From positions 1 to 64,000 of the forward strand of contig JASGVS010000006.1 of NCBI GenBank assembly GCA_030054835.1: DNA of 64,000 nt, given 5' to 3'. Of this stretch, positions 56,614 to 64,000 are shown piece after piece. The notes beneath the pieces are model-generated. The model made no database searches. It was given only the letters and a program-made list of their open reading frames with translations, and was not told where the DNA came from. The stretch's first letter is position 1. Each line of letters begins with the position of its first letter. A program made the translations under genes and the position numbers. The DNA is from UBA3910 sp002391465. Its GTDB lineage: Bacteria; Bacillota; Limnochordia; Darwinibacteriales; Darwinibacteriaceae.

Positions 56614-57780
56614 TTACTTTAGAGCCTTGGCTAAACGGGTCAGGGCTTCTTTTATTATGGACCGGGGACAGCCGATGTTCATGCGCTGGTAACCCCGTCC
56701 CGACTCGCCGAAGGCGAGTCCATCGTTAAACACAATTCCCGCTTCATCGATAAAGAACTGATTCAGTTCTTCCGCGGGCAGACCTAGGCCTCGACAGTCG
56801 AGCCAGAGGACATAGGTACCCTCAGACCTAACTACCTTGATTTTGTCTGTAATCCTAGGCAGTTCTTGACAGACGTACTCCACATTATCCGTAAGGTAGT
56901 CTAGGAGTTGATCGAGCCAGTCTGCGCCGCAGCGGTAGGCAGCATCGCTGGCCACCATACCGAAAAGGTTGATATGGGTGAGGTTGAGCCGCTGCAGCTG
57001 GCCGCAGAATTTCTCCCGCAGCTCTGCGTTTGGGATAATGATGTTGGAAATATAAAGTCCAGCAATGTTAAAGGTTTTGCTCGGAGCCATAAAGGTCAGG
57101 GTGCGCTGGGACATTTCCTCGGAAATGGATGCAACCGGGCGATGGCGGAAACCGGGTAAAACCAAGTCGGCCCAGATCTCATCGGACAACACAGTCACAT
57201 CGTATTTCACCACCAAATCCTGCAGCTGCTTGAGTTCTCCTTCGTCCCATACCCTACCTACCGGGTTGTGGGGACTGCAGAGCATGAGCACTTTCGCACC
57301 TGCCTGGAAGTGCTTCTCCAAATCCTCAAAGTCCATGGTGAACCTGCCGTCCTTAAATATGAGGGGGTTTTCCACCTTTTCGCGGTCGTTGATTGTGATC
57401 ACCCTGGCAAAGGGTGGATAGACAGGGGGCTGGATTACGATCTTATCGCCCGGTTCGGTTAGGGACCAGATGGCAAGGGCCAGGCCCGGTACAACACCTG
57501 GGCTGTGGGTGAGCCATTCCGGTTCAATCTCCCACCCATGCCGCTCCCGCAGCCATTTACGGATTACATCTACGTAATCCTTTGGCCTGCAGACGTAGCC
57601 GTAGATCCCATGGGCGGCTCGCTTTGTCACCGCTTCCACCACTTCTTGGGGCGGACGGAAGTCCATGTCCGCGATCCACATGGGGATCAGGTTTTCCTCC
57701 CCAAACATCTCCAGCACCCCATCCCATTTTTGGGACTGGGTGTTACGCCGATCGATAAACTGATCGAATTGACACCCCAC
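56614..57780 (-). CDS. patB: Cystathionine beta-lyase PatB/MalY-type C-S lyase
   Basis: The 388-residue PLP enzyme belongs to fold-type I aminotransferases of the MalY/PatB group, which cleave cystathionine or cysteine S-conjugates. Signatures: MWIADMDFRPPQEVVEAV, HGIYGYVCRPKDY, LTHSPGVVPGLALAIWSL, MLCSPHNPVGRVW, SDEIWADLVLPG and the PLP lysine in FMAPSKTFNIAGL. The GTG at 57780 follows GGGAGG. The gene starts 4 bp after the malic-enzyme stop on the same strand, so the two are cotranscribed. Confidence 0.92.
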   Translation of the reverse strand: MGCQFDQFIDRRNTQSQKWDGVLEMFGEENLIPMWIADMDFRPPQEVVEAVTKRAAHGIYGYVCRPKDYVDVIRKWLRERHGWEIEPEWLTHSPGVVPGLALAIWSLTEPGDKIVIQPPVYPPFARVITINDREKVENPLIFKDGRFTMDFEDLEKHFQAGAKVLMLCSPHNPVGRVWDEGELKQLQDLVVKYDVTVLSDEIWADLVLPGFRHRPVASISEEMSQRTLTFMAPSKTFNIAGLYISNIIIPNAELREKFCGQLQRLNLTHINLFGMVASDAAYRCGADWLDQLLDYLTDNVEYVCQELPRITDKIKVVRSEGTYVLWLDCRGLGLPAEELNQFFIDEAGIVFNDGLAFGESGRGYQRMNIGCPRSIIKEALTRLAKALK

Positions 57781-57784
57781 CGTT

Positions 57785-58951
57785 TTATACCTCCCTAGCT
57801 ACTCCCGTTTTGCGCGCCGTGTCTGCTACAGCCTTGGCCACCGTTTCAGCTACACGGGGATCGAAGGGCGAAGGGATAATGTAATCTGCCCTCGGCTCCT
57901 CCACCAGGCTGGCAATTGCGTAGGCCGCGGCAATTTTCATTTCGGTGTTAATATCACTGGCATGTACGTCTAAGGCGCCCCGGAAAATACCAGGGAAGCC
58001 CAGCACATTATTGATTTGGTTGGGATAATCAGAACGTCCGGTGGCAACTACAGCAGCTCCCGCCTCAAGGGCCAATTCAGGTGCGATTTCCGGTTCGGGG
58101 TTGGCCAGAGCCATAATAATCGGTTTGTCATTCATGGCCTGTACCATTTCGGCTGAAACGATATTGGCTCCCGATACCCCAATGAATACGTCTGCCCCGG
58201 TTAGAGCTTCCGCTAGGTTTTGCTCAATTCCAGCGGGGTTAGTAAGCTGTGCAACCTTTTCCTGAATGTTGTTGTTGGTTAAGCTGCCGGGAATGAGACG
58301 GCCCTGTCTACCGCAGGCCCGGATGTTTGTATAACCATCCTCAAGGAGTAGATAGACAATGGCAGCGCCCGCTGCACCAATACCGTTTACCACAATGACG
58401 CAGTCCTTATCCTTTTCCACAACCTTGAGCGCATTGATCAAACCGGCCAGCGTCACAACGGCTGTACCGTGCTGATCGTCGTGGAAGATGAACATATCCG
58501 TTTCTGCCTTCAGGCGTTCTTCAATTTCAAAGCAGCGGGGGGAGGAGATGTCCTCCAGATTGACGCCGGCAAAGGTGGGCTCCAGTTGCTTGACAAACTG
58601 GACAATCTCGTTCACATCTTGGGTGTTAATGCAAAGGGGTACGGCGTCTACGTTGGCAAACTCCTTAAACAATACCGCTTTACCCTCCATAACGGGCAGT
58701 GCAGCAGCGGCTCCGATGTTACCCAAGCCCAAAACCGCCGAACCATCTGACACAATCGCAATCGTATTACTCTTCCAAGTATAATTCCAAACGTTGTCAG
58801 GGTTACTGGCAATTTCTCGGCAGGGTTCGGCCACGCCAGGCGAATAGGCTACACTGAGATCGTCCACGTTCTTAACAGGCGCTTTACTAAAGATGCCCAC
58901 TTTACCCCGCCACTGCTTGTGCTGCTCCAGAGCCTTTTCATATACGTTCAT
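57785..58951 (-). CDS. NAD(P)-dependent malic enzyme
   Basis: A 388-residue bacterial short-form malic enzyme that decarboxylates malate to pyruvate. Visible signatures are SVAYSPGVAEPCREIASNP, IVSDGSAVLGLGNIGAAAALPVMEGKA, CFEIEERL, FHDDQHGTAVVTLAGLINAL (metal Asp and catalytic residues), the Rossmann motif VVNGIGAAGAAIVYLL and MALANPEPEI. ATG at 58951 has a perfect AGGAGGAG. It probably supplies NADPH or feeds pyruvate metabolism during fermentation. Confidence 0.96.
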   Translation of the reverse strand: MNVYEKALEQHKQWRGKVGIFSKAPVKNVDDLSVAYSPGVAEPCREIASNPDNVWNYTWKSNTIAIVSDGSAVLGLGNIGAAAALPVMEGKAVLFKEFANVDAVPLCINTQDVNEIVQFVKQLEPTFAGVNLEDISSPRCFEIEERLKAETDMFIFHDDQHGTAVVTLAGLINALKVVEKDKDCVIVVNGIGAAGAAIVYLLLEDGYTNIRACGRQGRLIPGSLTNNNIQEKVAQLTNPAGIEQNLAEALTGADVFIGVSGANIVSAEMVQAMNDKPIIMALANPEPEIAPELALEAGAAVVATGRSDYPNQINNVLGFPGIFRGALDVHASDINTEMKIAAAYAIASLVEEPRADYIIPSPFDPRVAETVAKAVADTARKTGVAREV

Positions 58952-59105
58952 CCAAACTCCTCCTATTGTGAAAATGGTAATAATGCTGATAAAATCGTGG
59001 ATGGACGGAACTGCCCTCCACTACTGACTTCAACAATAGGGGGAGTTCTCCTATTTAAATTAATGTGTTGTTTTGGTCAAGTTATTGCTAAATGACGAGC
59101 CCAGG

Positions 59106-60362
59106 TCACACCTCCCGGGAAGCTGTTTCCCCGTGCTCGGGCAAACCGTTCAGTCGACCAGTTAAGCCGGTACAGATCAGGTGACCGAGGAAATCACCTG
59201 CCTCCTCCAGTTCTTCCGGCTGGGGCCATTTTTTCCCGTAGAGGATTTGATCCCGCAGCCTCTTTGCCAGTGCCAGTTCTCCGCTCACCCTACCGTTAGG
59301 GGCGGCTTCGGTGAAAACCGGTTCGAGCATTTCCTCTGCCTGAATCCAGCGCTGCATGAACCAATCCACCTTACCGTTTTTCCCAAAGAAAGAGCGCGTT
59401 TCATCCGGGGAGCCGAAGGGATCAACCCGGGCTACCTTGATTCGTGCTTCGTTGTAGAGCTTGTAATAAGCGGGATTGGCAAGGAGGATCTGGTCCGTGA
59501 TCTGCTGGGTGAGGGGCGGAGAGCTGTCATCAAAACTGCACCTAGCCAAAACGGGCTCCAAGTGAGGCACCGCGTGCAGATTGGCGTCGTGGAGAAATTG
59601 AAAGAGAATATCGGTGCGGCCAATACCCGGCTTGAGTTTGGCCTCGGGGCAGGTCATGCGTACATAATCGTAAAGGAAAGATGCCAACTCGTAATGATTG
59701 GCAAAGGGCTGAAGTTCCAGGTTGATGCGTTTTTTGACTGCCTCCTGCAGCCGCTGCAGGGCAACTTCGCCTGCGTGCATCAGACCATTCAGCTCGTCTA
59801 AAATGGCGTATTCTTCCTGCGATAATCTACCCGAAGTGGATTTGTAAACTAAGTCATGTTCCACTTCGGCCCAGGCATGCATCAGGACCGAGCCTACCTG
59901 CAGCTCCACGCACTGTTTAGGAATCCCGACGTCAAGCTCGGGGCAGCATCCCTTGACCCGCAGGCGGTAATGGCGGGCTGCGTAGCCGGAAAAGCGCTGG
60001 GAATATTTGATTCGGGGCGTCTGTTCTTCGGGAAATTCTTTTGTGCGCTCCACCACAAAATGCTTGTGGATCATGGCATCCACTTCTTCTTGATCACCGG
60101 GGAAGAAGAGGGCGATGCGCACACCAGCTAAGTCAACTATGTCCTCGTAAATGTCGGCGATGGTGCGGTACTCCCTGTCCTTGGCACGGCTGCGGGCTTT
60201 GCTTTCTAAGCTATCAGGCCTTTTGGCCCGGTAGGTGACTAAAGCCCGGATACCCCGCCGCTTCAGCTCCCGCTCGCATTGGTTGGCACAGATCTGGGCC
60301 AACTTCTCGTAAAGGTCCACTCGCCGTTTGTAATCCTCGATAAACTCGTTGATTATCGTCAT
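59106..60362 (-). CDS. RelA/SpoT-domain protein with long C-terminal extension
   Basis: The 418-residue protein has a nucleotidyltransferase-like RelA/SpoT domain in its first half: RALVTYRAKRPDSLESKARS, DIVDLAGVRIALFFPGD (the catalytic (R/K)-x-x-D-x-(A/I)G(V/I)R(I) motif) and VELQVGSVLMHAWAEVEHDLVYK. The HD hydrolase, TGS and ACT domains of long Rel proteins are missing. The C-terminal ~200 residues are helical and unlike small alarmone synthetases such as RelQ. It could make (p)ppGpp or another pyrophosphorylated nucleotide, or act as a toxin-type ToxSAS; no antitoxin gene is adjacent. ATG at 60362 behind AAGGAG. Confidence 0.86.
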   Translation of the reverse strand: MTIINEFIEDYKRRVDLYEKLAQICANQCERELKRRGIRALVTYRAKRPDSLESKARSRAKDREYRTIADIYEDIVDLAGVRIALFFPGDQEEVDAMIHKHFVVERTKEFPEEQTPRIKYSQRFSGYAARHYRLRVKGCCPELDVGIPKQCVELQVGSVLMHAWAEVEHDLVYKSTSGRLSQEEYAILDELNGLMHAGEVALQRLQEAVKKRINLELQPFANHYELASFLYDYVRMTCPEAKLKPGIGRTDILFQFLHDANLHAVPHLEPVLARCSFDDSSPPLTQQITDQILLANPAYYKLYNEARIKVARVDPFGSPDETRSFFGKNGKVDWFMQRWIQAEEMLEPVFTEAAPNGRVSGELALAKRLRDQILYGKKWPQPEELEEAGDFLGHLICTGLTGRLNGLPEHGETASREV

Positions 60363-60587
60363 GGGACTCTCCTTACTGTTCGAATTTGCCCTGCCATATA
60401 AAGGGATTCGCAGGCAGGGAAGAACAATTAGGGGGCGATTCCATATTCAGCATATGCAGTTTGTTTCCACAAGGGAGAAGGTTGCAGGTGAAGAGGGAAT
60501 ACGTCTTAAACTTCTGCAAAGGGGGAGGGGGTTCCTCCCTTTTGTTAAGAAGAAACCTGCTTTTGTTTTTATTATATCAAAGAAATG

Positions 60588-61052
60588 TTAAAAGCGGGAG
60601 TGCCACGGCTTGGCTGCCCAGGCGGCCAGGGCAAACCAAAGCAAGTAGGAGATGAGCATGGGGAGGGGGTAGAACCAATCAACGTGACGGAACACCTCAA
60701 TACTACTGACAACCTGGCTGAATCCGGTAGCCAGTACAGCCCAGGCAAAGTAATAGGCGTAGCTCAAATAGCGGCTGGTCTGGGGCCAAAAATAGAGGTA
60801 GATCATGATGATCAAAATCCAGGCTGCACCGGAAAGAAAGCGATGTCCGCCGCTCTGCCAGACTGCCACATCTTGGAAACTGACGATTTCAGTGGCAAAA
60901 TGGAAAAGGACAACATAAACTGCTTCTCCCAGTCCACCCAGGACAACGCCGTAGGGAAAGAGGGGACGGAGAGAGCGCCTTGGTATCGTCAGGAAAACAA
61001 AACCGGCCAACAAGAGGACAAAGGCGGGGTAAAAGAGATCGGCAATAGTCAA
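60588..61052 (-). CDS. Five-helix membrane protein
   Basis: The 154-residue product starts at a TTG (61052) 11 bases after GGGAGG. It contains five hydrophobic helices and Trp/Tyr-rich loops, such as FHFATEIVSFQDVAVWQSGGHRFLSG and ending FALAAWAAKPWHSRF. It resembles the many small membrane proteins of spore-forming Bacilli and Clostridia, but I cannot name a family or a job. It is divergent from the Nudix gene at 61203. Confidence 0.7.
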   Translation of the reverse strand: MTIADLFYPAFVLLLAGFVFLTIPRRSLRPLFPYGVVLGGLGEAVYVVLFHFATEIVSFQDVAVWQSGGHRFLSGAAWILIIMIYLYFWPQTSRYLSYAYYFAWAVLATGFSQVVSSIEVFRHVDWFYPLPMLISYLLWFALAAWAAKPWHSRF

Positions 61053-61202
61053 GCTGGGTTCACCTCCCGTTAAAACCGGTTATAGCATACCAAAAGGTAA
61101 CACCTTTTATTCCCCATCATCTGCTTGTGGTATACTGAAAATACACTGGAGAGAAAAAGGAGTCTTCTTTTGTGCTCAGAATTAGATTACAGAGGTGATG
61201 TT

Positions 61203-61694
61203 ATGTTTAGATTTGTAACGAAGGAAGTATGGGTAGGCGGCCGCGTTATGCAGTTTAAAATGGTGGATCACCCCGGGGCTGCAGCAGCCTTGGTAGTGAA
61301 GGACGGCCGCGTGTTAATGGTGGAGCAGTACAGACCGGCTGCGGGACGGAACATGCTGGAACTGCCTGCTGGGACAATCGACTTAAACGAGTCGCCCCTG
61401 CACTGCGCCCAGAGGGAACTAAAAGAAGAAACAGGTTATACAGCAGAAGAGTGGGAGGAAATGGGGCACATTTATCCTACCCCCGGCTACACCAACGAGA
61501 TACTCCATCTCTTTTTCGCCAGCGGTTTGTCCAAAGGGGAGCAGGATCTACCTGCCGATGAAGGGGATATTCGGGTACGCTGGATTCCCCTGGAAGATGT
61601 GGAGGAAATGATCGACAACGGTACTATCAACGATGCCAAGACGATCATCTCTCTCTTTAAGTACATCCGCCAGCAGCGGAAACTGCAGGGTTAA
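61203..61694 (+). CDS. Nudix hydrolase, ADP-ribose pyrophosphatase type
   Basis: The ATG at 61203 lies behind AGAGGTGA; the frame is open to 61125 but the upstream part is unlike a protein. The 163-residue product has a complete Nudix box G57-x5-E-x7-REL-x-EET-G (GTIDLNESPLHCAQRELKEETGY) and the preceding VKDGRVLMVEQYRPAAGRNMLELPAG, which is characteristic of NudF-type ADP-ribose pyrophosphatases. It overlaps the convergent CDF gene by four bases at the 3' ends. Confidence 0.94.
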   Translation: MFRFVTKEVWVGGRVMQFKMVDHPGAAAALVVKDGRVLMVEQYRPAAGRNMLELPAGTIDLNESPLHCAQRELKEETGYTAEEWEEMGHIYPTPGYTNEILHLFFASGLSKGEQDLPADEGDIRVRWIPLEDVEEMIDNGTINDAKTIISLFKYIRQQRKLQG

Positions 61695-62569
61695 TCGGAC
61701 TCGGGAAAGTGATCGGGTTCAATGTGCATATCAACATGGCTGACTGAAGCGAATTCCTGCCTAATCCTTTCCTTGATTTTGTGAGAGAGGGCATGGCATT
61801 CCACCACAGTCAATTCGGGGGGCACGGTGATAGTAAAATGGACGTGGTGCTCCGCCCCGTATTTATGAACCTTAAGATCGGCTAAAGTGCACACTTCACT
61901 TACGCCGAGGATTATTTTCTCAATTTCGCCCACAGTTTCAGTATCCACTTGGGCATCCATCAGCTCGTCAATTACCACAAACACCATATTCCAGCCAACC
62001 TTGACGATGATGGCCGCGACCACAATGGCCATGAGGGGATCGAAGATGGGATAGCCCAGGCGGGCAGCGAATACACCAAGCACGGCGGCGACTGAGGACA
62101 GGGCATCGGAACGATGGTGCCAGGCATCGGCCTTGAGAGCCGGACTGTCCAGTTTGTCTGCCGTTTTTACTGTATAACGGTACATAATTTCTTTGCTCAC
62201 AACACTGATAATCGAGATCCAGAGGGCACTTACGCCCGGGATGGTGTGATCCCCCAACCAGATCACCCTCACCGCTGAATAGGCGAAATTAAGGCCGATG
62301 AAGATCAGAGTGAGGGCAATAATCTTGGCTACGATCGTTTCAGCCCGGCTGTGGCCGTAGGGATGTTTTTCATCGGGCGGCTGCCGGGCTATGTAGAGGC
62401 CGAAAATAACGAGGATGGTGGAAAGGGAATCAGAGGCGGAATGGACTGCATCGGATAGAACGACCAAACTGCCCGTGGCCAGGCCAATTACTAGTTTGAG
62501 ACCGGTCAGGATCAGATTACCTGCGAGCGTGACCCATGATACCCGGGCAGCTTGCTTGTTTCTGTCCAT
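61691..62569 (-). CDS. Cation diffusion facilitator (CDF) family metal exporter
   Basis: The ATG at 62569 is nine bases past GGGAG. The 292-residue protein has six membrane helices and the metal sites of the family, SDAVHSASDSLSTIL (TM2) and ADAWHHRSDALSSVAAVLG (TM5), followed by a cytosolic ferredoxin-like domain ending in a short His/Asp-rich tail (HVDMHIEPDHFPESD). Such transporters export zinc, manganese, iron or cobalt by proton exchange. Metal choice cannot be deduced. It converges on the Nudix gene. Confidence 0.94.
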   Translation of the reverse strand: MDRNKQAARVSWVTLAGNLILTGLKLVIGLATGSLVVLSDAVHSASDSLSTILVIFGLYIARQPPDEKHPYGHSRAETIVAKIIALTLIFIGLNFAYSAVRVIWLGDHTIPGVSALWISIISVVSKEIMYRYTVKTADKLDSPALKADAWHHRSDALSSVAAVLGVFAARLGYPIFDPLMAIVVAAIIVKVGWNMVFVVIDELMDAQVDTETVGEIEKIILGVSEVCTLADLKVHKYGAEHHVHFTITVPPELTVVECHALSHKIKERIRQEFASVSHVDMHIEPDHFPESD

Positions 62570-62609
62570 TTCCACTCGCTCCCTTCGTATTCTATCCAGT
62601 TTATTATAT

Positions 62610-62645
62610 ACTCCCCCTGCGGCAATAACCAGCTGCCGGGGGAGT
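62610..62645 (-). terminator. Hairpin after flagellin gene
   Basis: Stem ACTCCCCC / GGGGGAGT with an interior loop, seven bp past the flagellin stop on the minus strand, followed by AT-rich DNA rather than a pure T-run. Confidence 0.6.
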
Positions 62646-62651
62646 TCCCTT

Positions 62652-63491
62652 TTAACTAGGCCAAAGCAGCTGTAGGATCATCTGCTGGGCCACATTAGCC
62701 TGGGCAACCATGGCTAAAGCCGCCTGCATACGGATTTGGGCTTGAACCATGTTCAAGACTTCCAGGGCAATATCTGCATCACGGATCCGCGATTCGGCTG
62801 CAGCCAGGTTTATAGCGGTGTTCTCCAGGTTATTGATGGTGTGTTCCAAACGCCTGGTTTTTGCGCCAATATACGCCCTTTGGGAAGCGGTCTTATTGAT
62901 GGCATCATCGAGGATCCCTATGGCCCGATCCGCATCTTCTTGACTTGAGACAGAGATGATATTCCCTTCTTCATCATACAAGTCCAAACCCCTGCCCGTC
63001 ATATTTCCCAAGGAAATCTCTGTGTTTTGACCCGCATTGGCCCCGATCTGGATTATGAGGGGGTTTTCTTCATTACGCTCACCGTTTAGGAGGGGGATAG
63101 TGTTGAAATTGGTGTTAGCGCCAATGTCATCAATCGCTTTAACCAGTTCGTTAAACTCGATCTGAAGGGCATCCCGCTCCTGTTGGGTTAGGGTACCCGT
63201 GGCGGAATAAACGGCAATTTCCCGCAGGCGGTGTAAAACAGCATGGGTTTCCCCCAGGGCGCCGTCTGCAATATTCAGCAGGGAGATGGCATCCTGGGCA
63301 TTACGGGAAGCCTGCTTTAGTCCGCGGATCTGGGCCCGCATCCTTTCAGAAATGGCAAGCCCAGACGGATCGTCAGCGGCGCGGTTAATCCTCAGGCCAG
63401 TACTGATCCGTTCCATGGCCCGGATAAAATCATTCTGCGCTGTATGAAATGAACGCACAGCCCTGAGGCCGGCGAGATAGAAATTGGCCAT
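62652..63491 (-). CDS. Flagellin
   Basis: The 279-residue product is a short-type flagellin. Its N-terminal D0/D1 region (RISTGLRINRAADDPSGLAI, SERMRAQIRGLKQASRNAQD) and C-terminal region (IGAKTRRLEHTINNLENTAI, ESRIRDADIALEVLNM, AALAMVAQANVAQQMILQLL) are conserved, while the variable middle is only about 90 residues. Unusually the first residues are MANFYLAGLRAVRSFHTAQNDF instead of the common MxINxNxxAL. ATG at 63491 follows AGAGGGAGAGAA. No other flagellar gene is next to it. It is probably secreted by the flagellar type III apparatus. Confidence 0.95.
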   Translation of the reverse strand: MANFYLAGLRAVRSFHTAQNDFIRAMERISTGLRINRAADDPSGLAISERMRAQIRGLKQASRNAQDAISLLNIADGALGETHAVLHRLREIAVYSATGTLTQQERDALQIEFNELVKAIDDIGANTNFNTIPLLNGERNEENPLIIQIGANAGQNTEISLGNMTGRGLDLYDEEGNIISVSSQEDADRAIGILDDAINKTASQRAYIGAKTRRLEHTINNLENTAINLAAAESRIRDADIALEVLNMVQAQIRMQAALAMVAQANVAQQMILQLLWPS

Positions 63492-63536
63492 TACATTCTC
63501 TCCCTCTAATCTTATATCGGCAAGGGAGGAGAGGTA

Positions 63537-64000
63537 CTAAATGAGATACGGGATAATTATCCCCACCATAACGCCTATGAACGCACCCAAACTGGATAGA
63601 CCAGCGGAGTGAAGCCGCTGTGCTTCGGGCAGCAGTTCCCGCAGTACGAGATAGAGCATTGCACCTCCGGCGAAACCCAAGGCCGAAGCAAGTGCTCCAG
63701 GTGAGAGATTTCCAAACAAAGCCCCCAATAGTGCTCCAAGCCCAGTGGGCAGCCCGGCGATAATCGTCCAGACAAGTACTCGGAGCCTGTTCTTGCCCGC
63801 TCCCCGCAGCGGTGCTGCCATGGCCATCCCCTCCGGGATATCATGCAGCGCAAGGGCAAGGGTGAGGGAGAGGCCAAGTTTTTCGCCAGAGGCGTAACCG
63901 GCCCCAATGGCTATTCCTTCTGGCACATTGTGAAAAGCGATGCCCAAGCCAATTAGAATACCGGTGCGCAGCAGACGCCTTTCGCCCGTACCTCCTGTTC
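63537..64000 (-). CDS. ZIP-family metal transporter, partial
   Basis: The minus-strand frame runs off the right edge; codons before the apparent start continue RRLLRTGILIGLGIAFHNVPEG, so the true start lies outside. Visible are the ZIP motifs HNVPEGIAIGAGYASG (TM4) and LHDIPEGMAMAAP (TM5), whose His/Asp/Asn/Glu residues make the binuclear metal site, followed by hydrophobic helices up to GVMVGIIIPYLI. The family takes up zinc or iron. It lies 45 bp upstream of flagellin on the same strand. Confidence 0.92.
   Translation of the reverse strand, partial: TGGTGERRLLRTGILIGLGIAFHNVPEGIAIGAGYASGEKLGLSLTLALALHDIPEGMAMAAPLRGAGKNRLRVLVWTIIAGLPTGLGALLGALFGNLSPGALASALGFAGGAMLYLVLRELLPEAQRLHSAGLSSLGAFIGVMVGIIIPYLI

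Overview
The window reads as one contig of an anaerobic, fermentative Bacillota-type bacterium that appears to have an outer membrane. The Firmicute signs are strong AGGAGG ribosome sites, frequent TTG/GTG starts, tight hairpin-plus-T terminators, and gene families such as DegV, YmaF, a YkoP-like protein and split LysO. The outer-membrane signs are an MMPL/RND exporter, a LolA/LolB-like periplasmic protein, a beta-barrel protein ending in Phe, and a PlpD-type patatin with a C-terminal barrel that also ends in Phe. A flagellin, an FprA-type flavodiiron protein, an NAD(P) malic enzyme and many sugar genes fit a motile anaerobe living on plant polysaccharide. A diderm lineage such as Limnochordia is a guess, not shown by the sequence.

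Layout. 1-265: end of an IS3-type insertion sequence. 439-6082: GyrI-like protein, a secreted Gly-rich repeat protein, a GH43 glycosidase, small enzymes, a CPBP protease and a remnant of an ADP-ribosylglycohydrolase. 6455-9317: a scarred region where a 5'-truncated AI-2E exporter abuts a 5'-truncated peptide-binding protein, which is itself fused in frame to the last part of a DppC-type permease. 9587-13306: transglutaminase-like protein, YmaF, and a galT-galK operon led by a 37-residue protein. 13523-19485: uronate operon with uxaC, uxuA and three Gfo/Idh oxidoreductases. 19572-23687: ATP-grasp ligase, GNAT, DegV, TraX. 23815-27897: a cluster of four related domains of about 170 residues, one carried on a seven-bladed FG-GAP propeller, with no signal peptides. 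28076-37759: LysO in two parts, an XRE regulator, an SDR epimerase/dehydrogenase, a hybrid histidine kinase, GH27 alpha-galactosidase, an APH-type kinase and a PfkB kinase.

37873-38798: a type I-E-like CRISPR array without cas genes in view. It is split by 443 bp of phage head-gene sequence that begins and ends exactly at repeat borders. The simplest reading is that two spacers are identical to the phage and the array was joined to its own target, in the cell or in the assembly. 39126-46780: RocD, a cDPG-synthetase-like GTPase, a secreted DcrB-like protein, a cell-surface set (YkoP-like, CapK/PaaK-like ligase, NodB deacetylase) and FprA. 46860-54222: ThpR, then the TetR / MMPL / LolA-like / barrel operon and the convergent patatin. 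54405-64000: DUF1538 with a double P-II protein, PatB, malic enzyme, a RelA/SpoT-domain protein, Nudix hydrolase, CDF exporter, flagellin and a ZIP transporter running off the end.

No rRNA or intact tRNA gene was seen. Several breakpoints (about 7488, 8940, 38083 and 38527) are abrupt, so the contig should be checked for misassembly before the fusions are taken as biology.
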